Shown here: one piece after another, positions 39,807 to 48,265 of the stretch
Layout: every line of letters starts with the position of its first letter
Position numbering within the stretch: the stretch's first letter is position 1
Assembly (NCBI GenBank): GCA_944358405.1
Contig: CALVQX010000013.1
Location: 1-49,963, forward strand
DNA: 49,963 bases
From: an uncultured Bacilli bacterium
GTDB lineage: Bacteria > Bacillota_I > Bacilli_A > RF39 > UBA660
Direction of reading: 5' to 3'
Program-made: the position numbers and the translations under genes
The notes under the pieces: generated by a model
What the model was told of the DNA's origin: nothing
Database searches by the model: none
What the model saw: only the letters and a program-made list of their open reading frames with translations

Positions 39807-41384
39807 CTACTCTGTCCCTAATGGGGATGTTTCTAAGGCATCCAAACTTGGTATCACTGGCTGTTCTTCTGGAATGGCTGGTACTACTTGTGACTGTGCT
39901 ACTGTGCCTTGATCCCTTGAAATATCAGATGCTTCTACTTCTGATACGGCAATTGGAGTAGACATAGAATTCGTCGAATCTAGTGCTGGTTGCAATGGAG
40001 CTTGAGGTGGAATAATTGGCATATTTCCTTCCGGTGGAACATTTACTGATGCATCTTGTCCTACTGGTTCCATGCTAGTTGCATTTTCTTCTGCCTGTTG
40101 AAATTGATTTTCTTGGTGTGGGATACTCGCCTTATTATTTTCTTCCACTTCTGCTACCGCTTGAGGCTGTTCTTGTTGTTTTTCTGTTGTTGTTTGCTCT
40201 AGTGGTGGTTGCATTGATTCCTCCATTGGAGCTTGGCTTTCTTGATTTTCTTCCACTGGGTATGCTGATTTCTTTTCTTCTTCTGATGCATCTTGGCGAT
40301 CCTCTTGGAATGGTACGTCCTCATTTAATCTTGATGTAATTTCATTAATATCAATATTTTGATTTTCCAAGTACTCTATTAAATGTTTGCTTGGCTTTCT
40401 CATAATTGGCTCTTTGCCAAACATTTTTTGATAGATCACCCTAGTCTGTGGTTTGTTATCCTCATCTACATAAAATTCTACTACTTCATCTACTTCACGA
40501 TGAAATTTACCATATTTTTTACTATAATAGGCTTTAATATGTACACCTATTTGAATATAACGATAAATTGTTGTTAAAAACTGATTTACATCTAAATCCG
40601 TTTCCATCAAACTATATAAACGATATGGAATTGCTGATGCTTTGTCAGCATGAATTGTTGATAATATATTATGTCCAGAAGAAATCGAGTTACGTACGGC
40701 TGTTACAGCCTCTGCACTACGTACTTCGGATAGTAATATCCACTTTGGATTCTGTCTCATACAAGTTACTAAAACATCTGTGTAACTTGCAACATTATTT
40801 GTCTTCATTGCAACGATATCTCTTTGTGGGAAAATTTTATCTAAATGCAACTCTAAGGTATCTTCAATGGTAATAATTTTTTCATTTGTTTTGGTATGAG
40901 CAGCTAAATATTTTACAAACTCTGTTTTACCAGAACCAGTTTCACCACTTACCATAATGTTACAATGTCCCTCTACACATTTAATTAATATATCGTGAAT
41001 GTCTTGTGTAAAGTAATCTTCTTTGATTAACTTTTCTTTTTCTAGACGAATTTTTGCTGGTGTTTTACGAATCACCATAGCAATTCCATTGGTAGCGATT
41101 GATGGATGAACGAAATTTAAACGTAATTCTGCTGATTCAGCATCAAGAAAAGGTTTTGCATTATTAAACGTAGTTCCCATGACATTGGAGCATTGAAATG
41201 CTAGTTTTTCAACAAACTCTGGAGTTGCCCCTTGTATTTCTACGCGCATAGAACCTTGAGTTAGAGAGCGAATCCATATCTGTCCATTATTATCATAAGA
41301 GATATCTGTGATATCATCGTTATCTAATAATGAACGTAGGGGACCAAAGTCTAGTTTATCAAATATATTTTCGTTCATATCCAC
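39807..41384 (-). CDS. cpaF: CpaF/TadA secretion ATPase with long disordered tail
   Basis: A 525-residue ATPase of the VirB11/CpaF superfamily. Domain: 'DITDISYDNNGQIWI', Walker A 'SGETGSGKT' (146-154), Asp box 'IITIEDTLELHL', Walker B-like 'PKWILLSEVRSAEA', His box 'SGHNILSTIHADKA'. Residues from about 350 to the end are an unusual Gln/Glu/Pro/Val-rich low-complexity tail of roughly 175 residues not found in ordinary CpaF. Drives Tad pilus growth; it could also stand in for the missing VirB11 of the type IV half. Confidence 0.95.
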   Translation of the reverse strand: MDMNENIFDKLDFGPLRSLLDNDDITDISYDNNGQIWIRSLTQGSMRVEIQGATPEFVEKLAFQCSNVMGTTFNNAKPFLDAESAELRLNFVHPSIATNGIAMVIRKTPAKIRLEKEKLIKEDYFTQDIHDILIKCVEGHCNIMVSGETGSGKTEFVKYLAAHTKTNEKIITIEDTLELHLDKIFPQRDIVAMKTNNVASYTDVLVTCMRQNPKWILLSEVRSAEAVTAVRNSISSGHNILSTIHADKASAIPYRLYSLMETDLDVNQFLTTIYRYIQIGVHIKAYYSKKYGKFHREVDEVVEFYVDEDNKPQTRVIYQKMFGKEPIMRKPSKHLIEYLENQNIDINEITSRLNEDVPFQEDRQDASEEEKKSAYPVEENQESQAPMEESMQPPLEQTTTEKQQEQPQAVAEVEENNKASIPHQENQFQQAEENATSMEPVGQDASVNVPPEGNMPIIPPQAPLQPALDSTNSMSTPIAVSEVEASDISRDQGTVAQSQVVPAIPEEQPVIPSLDALETSPLGTE

Positions 41385-41406
41385 ACATCCTTATCCCTTT
41401 TTCTTT

Positions 41407-42219
41407 TTAACTTTCTGTCCAAACAGTAACAGAATTGATCCATTCTTGTAATTGTTCACTACTAATGTTTACTTCTCCAGGATTCTTTTCATGGCCTTCA
41501 TTGGTTGGTACTGGAATTAGTGTTGAATCATATGTTCTTAGATATTCTGCTTTCTTTAATAAAATGTACATATCCTCTGGTACGGCAAAGACAATCATCG
41601 CTGGGGTTCTTTGTTCATCTAAATTAGAAAATACTGGTTGTCCTGATGAATCTTTTACTGCTAGTACTTTTACATTTTCTACTAATTTACCTAACATTAC
41701 TTTATCTGCATCTGCTAAGTTGGCATTTGGATCATTATCAGCAATTTTGTATACTGCTCTTAGATAGATATCAATATAGTTTCCTGGAAAAATTGAATTT
41801 CCGTAAGTAGATGCAGTGTCTACAGACATGTTATATAGTACATATCCTTTTGGATAATCAAGAATTACACTATATGGTGACTGTTCTTCTTCTACTACTG
41901 ATCTTGAGTAAAATAGACTACCTTCTGGAATAATACTATCTACTGCTGAATATTTATCAATTACTTGTGATTGATTTGTAATTACATTTCCTTTCAACAT
42001 TGCTGGTGGTACTTCCATTGTCCCAACCATTTCTTCTGTAATTTGTACCCCGGGGTTAATCGTTTCCTTTGCATAAGGTACCGTAATTGGATTTACTGCT
42101 GCTTTTACACGCATATTATATCCAATGTATAAGACAAGAATAGCAGCAACAACACCAAGTACTGTTACTGTATTCTTGTTTTGTAAGAATTTTTTAATTC
42201 CATTTCCTATGTTCCCCAT
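41407..42219 (-). CDS. cpaB: CpaB/RcpC-like SAF domain protein
   Basis: A 270-residue protein with a membrane segment at 17-35 and a SAF domain: 'VPYAKETINPGVQITEEMVG', 'IIPEGSLFYSRSVV', 'GYVLYNMSVDTAS', and the RcpC-like 'FPGNYIDIYLRA'. CpaB proteins are periplasmic or wall-side partners of Tad pili. 2 bp after the TadE-like gene and 22 bp before cpaF, as in tad operons. Confidence 0.88.
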   Translation of the reverse strand: MGNIGNGIKKFLQNKNTVTVLGVVAAILVLYIGYNMRVKAAVNPITVPYAKETINPGVQITEEMVGTMEVPPAMLKGNVITNQSQVIDKYSAVDSIIPEGSLFYSRSVVEEEQSPYSVILDYPKGYVLYNMSVDTASTYGNSIFPGNYIDIYLRAVYKIADNDPNANLADADKVMLGKLVENVKVLAVKDSSGQPVFSNLDEQRTPAMIVFAVPEDMYILLKKAEYLRTYDSTLIPVPTNEGHEKNPGEVNISSEQLQEWINSVTVWTES

Positions 42220-42221
42220 TT

Positions 42222-42719
42222 TTATTCCTCCCCATCTGTCGTATAAGTTTTTCCATCTTGGCTAATAATTACTGGATTACCAATTTCTCCTTCAGCAATA
42301 CCTTTGCTGATAAAATCATCTGTTTTTCTGTTGCTTTCAACAATTCCATCATATGTTGTAGTCAATAATAATTTAGAACTATCAAAGCTTAATACTGTAG
42401 AAGAATCTACTTTTACACTAACTTTCGGAGGGACTTCATTTAAATCGTAGAAACCGATTTTATAGTTTCTTGTATTATCAATGCTATCAGCAAAACGACG
42501 TAAGAAACTTTCTACAAATTTTTCTTTGTCCATTCTAAGTGTACCATAATCACGATAGTAACTGATATCGACCGCATCTTCCATTGAAGCTTCTACAGTT
42601 TCTTTCACCAGGTAGTAATCTAATTCACTACCTGATGAATAATTTGAAATTACATTGATTAATAGTAAAGCTATCAAGCTAAGTAAAATAATTCCAACTG
42701 TTAGCATTCCTTTATTCAC
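42222..42719 (-). CDS. DUF5411/TadE-like membrane-anchored protein
   Basis: A 165-residue protein: N-terminal membrane helix (5-25) and an outside domain with 'KETVEASMEDAVDISYYRDY' and 'FVESFLRRFADSID'. The helix-plus-domain plan and its place before cpaB fit a TadE-like pseudopilin; I also recall this pattern from DUF5411. GGAGG precedes ATG 42719. Confidence 0.6.
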   Translation of the reverse strand: MNKGMLTVGIILLSLIALLLINVISNYSSGSELDYYLVKETVEASMEDAVDISYYRDYGTLRMDKEKFVESFLRRFADSIDNTRNYKIGFYDLNEVPPKVSVKVDSSTVLSFDSSKLLLTTTYDGIVESNRKTDDFISKGIAEGEIGNPVIISQDGKTYTTDGEE

Positions 42720-42731
42720 AACATTTCCTCC

Positions 42732-45620
42732 TTATCTTACTGTTTCCACATAATCGTCGGTAAAGGTTTCACAAACTCCATCACGTTCATTATTACATCC
42801 AATGGTACCTAACTTGTTAGCACTAATACTAGAACCACTACCACGGAATAAATCGCTCTTATAAACAAGCACTCCGTTTTGCAGAGTAAGTGTTCCACCG
42901 AAATTAGTATAGTTATTTTGATTTTCTTTGGAATAATTCCTAATTTTTTGAATTGCTTCTTTGTCTAGAATAAATTCATAGTCTAAGTAATCAGATTGTG
43001 AATCGGCATCATAAATCGTATTACCTCGTCTTTGAATGGTTGTTAATAAAGCACCTGGAGTAATTTCATAATCTGGGTTATTTAAGTTCGTTGCTGCTGA
43101 TGTCCAGTTGAATCCTGGAGTTCTTCCTGTTTCTCCTGGTAATGAAGATTCTCCTGTTGTACTTGGGAATAGATTGGTATTATCTACACTTCTTATCCTA
43201 TATGATAGTCCTGTTTGATTTGTTGTATTTGGTGTCGAAGTGGAAGTAGATGTTGGAGTTGGTTCTTGGCAATTTGGATCTCCTGGTGTACAAGTGGTAT
43301 CTGGTGCATTGTCATATAATCCATAGAAACAATTAATATCAAAGTCCCAACTGAAGTGACCAAAATCTCTTACGGTTGCTTTAATGTTATATTCGAGGTT
43401 GTTTGTAATGTTGTTCTTTTCAGATTCTGTAATATCTGGATCCGCATTTCTTGTGACATACCATGTCCACCATTCTTCATTTACATCCTTTGAATCTAGT
43501 AAAGTACAGAATTTCTTATCACGTTTTTTCCAAGCAGTTCCTGTTACTGGCTCATAACTAATTTCTCCTGTTTTTAAGTTTTTCCAGGTTCCTGGGAAAC
43601 TCCATTCTGTCATATAATCATATTCTGTATTTGCTTCTCCATAACATCCTCCACGATCTAGGATGATATTATCTGAATCAGATTTTATATTTGTTCCACT
43701 AATTACTGCTTTATCATAATCAATCCAGTTATCTTTATTTGGTTCGCTATTTGTCTTATTGTTAACACTGATTGTAAATTCTGCTTCTTTGGTTGTACAA
43801 GATGCTTGTGCTTTACATTGTCTTACAAAATCATTATAAGTTTCTAAGTCTTCATTGTATGCTTCTATGGCATCGGATTTATTAATGTATTTTGCTCCAC
43901 ATCCTTGCCAACGGCAACTTTCTAGACACGAGGTTCTTCTTTTGAATCCATGGTATCCTGATGGAGCTTCACTACATGTATATGCTTTTCCTGGACCGGT
44001 TTCTCTAACTGTTCTTGCGGCTTGGTAAACGAAATACCATGTACCACAGTTTTCCCAATAATTTTTGCTCTTTTCTTTCGGACAATTTCCATCTTCATCT
44101 GCTGCTACTGGGCACCAGTCGATGCTTCCATCTTTTCTTCTATAGTAATATCCTTCTCCTTCGTTCACTACTGCTTTTCTTAGAGCATTATAATCTGTCG
44201 TAGTAGTATCATTTAGGATATTATACGTCTTGGCAATTTGTAATGGGGTTATATCACCATAATTTAGAGCCAGAGCATTCATGCTACTACTATCGCTTCC
44301 ATATACTTCGTTGTAACATTGGTTAATACAGCTTTGACTATATTCTCCACCATCACACTCTTGGACACATTGGTCAAAGTCATCATTTGGTCCACCCTGG
44401 GTTTCATATAGTTCTCCCCAGTTATTACAATTTGGTTTTGGAATACAATAATTATAGTCTGAATCGCTTAACTTTGGTCTTGAGGCACCTGTTACTTTAC
44501 TCTGACAATTTACTTTACTTACTACTTTTACTTTATATTCAAAGCATAATCCACCTTTGGTAGCTTGAGGAGGTCCATATTCTACTGTAATGGTTTCTTC
44601 ACAAGCAGTTTCACACTTTAAGGTCTTTCCAGAATTTTTTAACTTTTTGGTTTTTACTGTATCTGTACTTTTCGTATAGTATTTCTTTTTATTTGCATAG
44701 TAGTCTGTATCCGTAGAGTCTGTAAATGGATCACAAACTAGTGGTTGTCCACTTAAATCTGTATCGGTTACAGTAATCGCATCGGCTGGAGGTGTTAGGG
44801 AAACGGATCCTGAACCAGTTCCAATAATATCTAGACTATATGATTCAATGGTATTTACAATCATTTGAATTATATCTTTTTCACTATAACTAGCACTTAC
44901 TTGTTGGTTGTAGCAATAATCAAATCCATAGTTTCTATAAGTTTGTTCTCCAATTGCTGCACCACTATACTTTTCGAATTGTGCTTTGGTAAGTCCTGTT
45001 CCTTTGAAATAGGTCTCCCAATTGGTTCCTTCACGGAAGGCCTTACATACGGTATCATAACTTTCATTACTTACTGGTACATTGGAATAATCTCCACTAA
45101 TTGAAAATGTTTCATAGTGAATATAAGTAGAGTTGGTAGCAGATATTCCAGCACTTGCTAGTTTCTGCAATAAAGGATTATTTTTTACTTCTATATTATT
45201 CTGAGTAGTTGAGCCATCCGCAGCAGTGACTGGTGCGGTAAGGCATAGATCATCTGATGCTGATAAAACTAAGACAATCTCTAAATCTGTATCCACAGTA
45301 GTACTATATCTTATACTTACTGATTTGTTATTTGGAGTTAAATCTAATGGTGTATCAATACTAGTTGTTGTATCCCCATTTAGTGGAGTTTCTGATCTAA
45401 AAACTACAACTTTAAATGTTCCTGTTGCTACCGAAACGGTAATGGTACCATTTTCATCATCTGTCATTTCGGGTTGATATTTATTATCTGCTGACTGAGG
45501 TGAGCAACTATTTTTCACACTATTTGTTTCTGCATTGGAATCTATACAGGTTATTAATAATGAGAAACAACAAATTATTATTGTTAGTAATATCTTTAAC
45601 TTTTTATTCTTCTGTTTCAT
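42732..45620 (-). CDS. Large Cys-rich secreted surface protein
   Basis: A 962-residue protein with a signal peptide (to about 'DSNAETN', residue 31) and no membrane segment after it. It has many Cys throughout ('CVQECDGGEYSQSC', 'CINQCYNE', 'CETACEE'), so it is likely disulfide-rich outside the cell. A Thr/Pro/Ser linker ('TPTSTSTSTPNTT') near 800 separates a beta-rich end domain. ATG 45620 follows GGAGG and overlaps the sortase end by 17 bp. The lack of an LPxTG-type end makes a simple sortase substrate unlikely. No family known to me; candidate adhesin or pilus tip. Confidence 0.7.
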   Translation of the reverse strand: MKQKNKKLKILLTIIICCFSLLITCIDSNAETNSVKNSCSPQSADNKYQPEMTDDENGTITVSVATGTFKVVVFRSETPLNGDTTTSIDTPLDLTPNNKSVSIRYSTTVDTDLEIVLVLSASDDLCLTAPVTAADGSTTQNNIEVKNNPLLQKLASAGISATNSTYIHYETFSISGDYSNVPVSNESYDTVCKAFREGTNWETYFKGTGLTKAQFEKYSGAAIGEQTYRNYGFDYCYNQQVSASYSEKDIIQMIVNTIESYSLDIIGTGSGSVSLTPPADAITVTDTDLSGQPLVCDPFTDSTDTDYYANKKKYYTKSTDTVKTKKLKNSGKTLKCETACEETITVEYGPPQATKGGLCFEYKVKVVSKVNCQSKVTGASRPKLSDSDYNYCIPKPNCNNWGELYETQGGPNDDFDQCVQECDGGEYSQSCINQCYNEVYGSDSSSMNALALNYGDITPLQIAKTYNILNDTTTTDYNALRKAVVNEGEGYYYRRKDGSIDWCPVAADEDGNCPKEKSKNYWENCGTWYFVYQAARTVRETGPGKAYTCSEAPSGYHGFKRRTSCLESCRWQGCGAKYINKSDAIEAYNEDLETYNDFVRQCKAQASCTTKEAEFTISVNNKTNSEPNKDNWIDYDKAVISGTNIKSDSDNIILDRGGCYGEANTEYDYMTEWSFPGTWKNLKTGEISYEPVTGTAWKKRDKKFCTLLDSKDVNEEWWTWYVTRNADPDITESEKNNITNNLEYNIKATVRDFGHFSWDFDINCFYGLYDNAPDTTCTPGDPNCQEPTPTSTSTSTPNTTNQTGLSYRIRSVDNTNLFPSTTGESSLPGETGRTPGFNWTSAATNLNNPDYEITPGALLTTIQRRGNTIYDADSQSDYLDYEFILDKEAIQKIRNYSKENQNNYTNFGGTLTLQNGVLVYKSDLFRGSGSSISANKLGTIGCNNERDGVCETFTDDYVETVR

Positions 45621-46416
45621 CATTTCCTCCACCTTTCAATTTTTCTTTTATTGCTTTATAATTTTCTTTTTCTTTTACACTGTAATTCTTTGCTTCTTCA
45701 TTTTCTCTTACCATTCTAGCATCAATTTTGAAGGTATAGTCATTTGTATATCCATAAAATCTAGTACAAGTAACCAGAGTAATTATATTATCGGTCTCAT
45801 CAACATCTATATCAAAGTCGAAATAGCTATCTTCTAATGATTGTTCAATGTATTCTTTTTGCTCTTCTTCTGTAGGATTTCCACTAGTATAATCTAGTGG
45901 ATCATCTTCTACAATTGCCACAGAAAATATTTTATATAAATAATCTTTTCCATCGATAGTAAATTGAATATATTTATTTTGTTTTACAAAATCATAATAG
46001 ATGTAAGACATTAATTGTTCAAATCTAGTATGCGAAGGATTGGTAATTAGGGGTTGGCTGGAAACATTTCTAATGTTGTGGCCAATGATAAAAACTTTCT
46101 TTGTCAGTTCGCTAATATCTGTTTCCATCCAGACAAAATCTTCATCGGTAATATCAGCCATATCCACATCTGCAGAGTTATAGATTACAGGATAATCAAT
46201 GTTTGTCCCCTGAACTCTTATCCATCCTAGCTTTTCTACTTTTTCATTGGCACTTTGATAATTATTTAAAGCTTCTATTCTTGTTTCTATAGAATAAATC
46301 GTTTTATTTTGTGCCAGTAAAAAGTTTATCAGTAATCCTGCAACTAGGATAATTAAGAGGACTAGTATTCCAATGTATTTATTTACTCTTCGCTTACTTT
46401 TTTTGTTTTTTTTCAT
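45604..46416 (-). CDS. Class B-type sortase
   Basis: A 270-residue sortase: N-terminal anchor (about 14-34), then the sortase barrel with 'LGWIRVQGTNIDYPVIY', His113 ('FIIGHNIRN'), Cys217 ('ITLVTCTRF') and Arg234 ('KIDARMV'), the full catalytic trio. The sequence plan before the Cys and the long helix ('EEEQKEYIEQSLEDSYF') fit class B. No protein in the window shows a clear sorting signal, so the substrate is open; a pilus or the 962-residue protein is the context guess. AGGAG before ATG 46416. Confidence 0.9.
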   Translation of the reverse strand: MKKNKKSKRRVNKYIGILVLLIILVAGLLINFLLAQNKTIYSIETRIEALNNYQSANEKVEKLGWIRVQGTNIDYPVIYNSADVDMADITDEDFVWMETDISELTKKVFIIGHNIRNVSSQPLITNPSHTRFEQLMSYIYYDFVKQNKYIQFTIDGKDYLYKIFSVAIVEDDPLDYTSGNPTEEEQKEYIEQSLEDSYFDFDIDVDETDNIITLVTCTRFYGYTNDYTFKIDARMVRENEEAKNYSVKEKENYKAIKEKLKGGGNDETEE

Positions 46417-46437
46417 ACTCTTACTCCTATTATTTTA

Positions 46438-48255
46438 CTATTTTACGATTTGATATGGATCTTGTTTTGTTCCTGAACCACTTAAAATTTTGCAATTTTT
46501 ATTTAAATAGCCAACAATTCTAGCATAAGATGTTGTTCTATCACTTAGTTTATCGTAGTACACTACACCATTATCGGAAACCATATATTTTCTCTCTACT
46601 TCTCTAGATGAATTGATTAACCAATAACTACCTGTTGTATTTGCTGATGAAGTAAACATTTCATACATATTTGGAGCAGCAAATCTTACGGTATATTCTT
46701 TGGTTGTACTCTCTTCATTATATTTGACTAAATTCTTATAAATTGGAACTTCTATTTTTTTATTTACAAAATATCCACTGTTAATATAGTCTCCTGTTTT
46801 TTGATTGATCACATATCCAATGTTTCCTCTTTGCGTTGGATCGTAAATCTTTGATTCGTCTGTTGTTTCATAAGCAATTCCGGAAGAGAAATCACCTTGT
46901 TGTAGTGTATCTTCCATAATTACTTTGATGCTATTATCTTTTGCTACTTCCATAATTCTCCAGATATATCCAGAATATTCTAGATATTCCCCACTATATC
47001 TGGTATTTAAATTATCATTTGCTTTTCCTTTGGTTGTCTCTTCTAATGAATATGGATTATCTTCTGTTCCATCTCCACTTTTGATTACTTCGTCTCCTTT
47101 GATGGTTAGTACTGGACGAATGCCAAAGTTATAGTCTTTATCAAAGGCCATATAATTTTGTCCATTTACCATATTTTGAGCATCATAATTAATAAATCTG
47201 ATCTTGGTAGCCCAAGCTTCTTCTTCATTTTTAGAATTTGCTAGCCAACTAATCGTTGCTGGATATAAGTAACTTTCTCCAGCCTCATCTAGTGTCTTAT
47301 TAATATCTTGAGCAGATAAAATATTGTATGTATTTGCTTTTGAATTAGAGCTGCATTCTTTGGTTGTTGATACATTTTCTTCAGTTAAAGTATCGGTACA
47401 ATGAGTATTTTCTACTAAATATTTTTTCGCTTCATCCGTTAGATGATCTTTAAAATATTCTAGCCAGTCATCTATGGCATCATAATTTACATTTGCAATA
47501 TCGTCACTTGTAACAATTCTTACATTGTCTCCATCCACGTCTATTATCCGGAAAAGAATATTAGAAAATCTAATATAATTACTTACTCCTGTTCCTGTAT
47601 AAACACCTGTATTTTCTGTATCATTTAATACGGTATTTTTTAATCGCTGTACTACATTTACTGTTCTAATTTTTACCGTTTCATTATCTAGACTATCTGC
47701 TATTGTATATTTTACTTCATATGTTCCAATTTGATCTGTTTTTACTTCGCTAGAATCAATTACCACATCTTTCGTCGACATTTTTCCATCACTATTATCA
47801 ATGACACTTTCTACTCCTAATTCTTCATATTCTTCCCCTTTGTTTATCGTAATTTCTTCCTCGCCTTTTAATGTAATTTCTGGTCCTTTATGATCTACAA
47901 TAGAAGATAAAACTCCACACTTTAAATAAGTATAATATTTATACTCTCCATCTTCCTTTCTTACTTTCACCCAGCTTTCTTCGATCGAACAAGTATCATT
48001 GCTATATGGTACATAAAGATCCTCGGTTAAAAATGATTTATGGGCTAATTCTTTCAATGTTACGGTACCTACTCTACTTCCAGATGGTAGTTCATTAGGA
48101 TATACTTCATAATATCTTTTTGCTGCTTTTAAAAATTTATCTTCATTTCCTTTAAATTGAAGATATGGTCTTAACAGTAAAAACCATACAAACAAGCCAA
48201 CAATTACACAAGTAATAATGATCTTTAAATACTTCTTTATCTTTTTATTTTCCAT
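46438..48255 (-). CDS. Surface protein: pseudopilin-like head, Ig domain, two DUF6273-like domains
   Basis: A 605-residue protein. Membrane segment about 9-29; pseudopilin-like head to 115 ('FLKAAKRYYEVYPNELPSG', 'TYLKCGVLSS'). An Ig-like domain spans about 120-205 ('GPEITLKGEEEITINKGEEY', 'IGTYEVKYTIADSLDN'). Then come two copies of a DUF6273-like domain: 'YIRFSNILFRIIDVDGDNVR' to 'GIRPVLTIKGD', and 'YLEYSGYIWRIMEVAKDNS' to 'ARIVGYL'. Both copies end 'GTEDNPYSLE' or 'GTKQDPYQIV'. Related to the 395-residue protein at the other end of the cluster. Confidence 0.75.
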   Translation of the reverse strand: MENKKIKKYLKIIITCVIVGLFVWFLLLRPYLQFKGNEDKFLKAAKRYYEVYPNELPSGSRVGTVTLKELAHKSFLTEDLYVPYSNDTCSIEESWVKVRKEDGEYKYYTYLKCGVLSSIVDHKGPEITLKGEEEITINKGEEYEELGVESVIDNSDGKMSTKDVVIDSSEVKTDQIGTYEVKYTIADSLDNETVKIRTVNVVQRLKNTVLNDTENTGVYTGTGVSNYIRFSNILFRIIDVDGDNVRIVTSDDIANVNYDAIDDWLEYFKDHLTDEAKKYLVENTHCTDTLTEENVSTTKECSSNSKANTYNILSAQDINKTLDEAGESYLYPATISWLANSKNEEEAWATKIRFINYDAQNMVNGQNYMAFDKDYNFGIRPVLTIKGDEVIKSGDGTEDNPYSLEETTKGKANDNLNTRYSGEYLEYSGYIWRIMEVAKDNSIKVIMEDTLQQGDFSSGIAYETTDESKIYDPTQRGNIGYVINQKTGDYINSGYFVNKKIEVPIYKNLVKYNEESTTKEYTVRFAAPNMYEMFTSSANTTGSYWLINSSREVERKYMVSDNGVVYYDKLSDRTTSYARIVGYLNKNCKILSGSGTKQDPYQIVK

Positions 48256-48265
48256 TTTTATTCTC

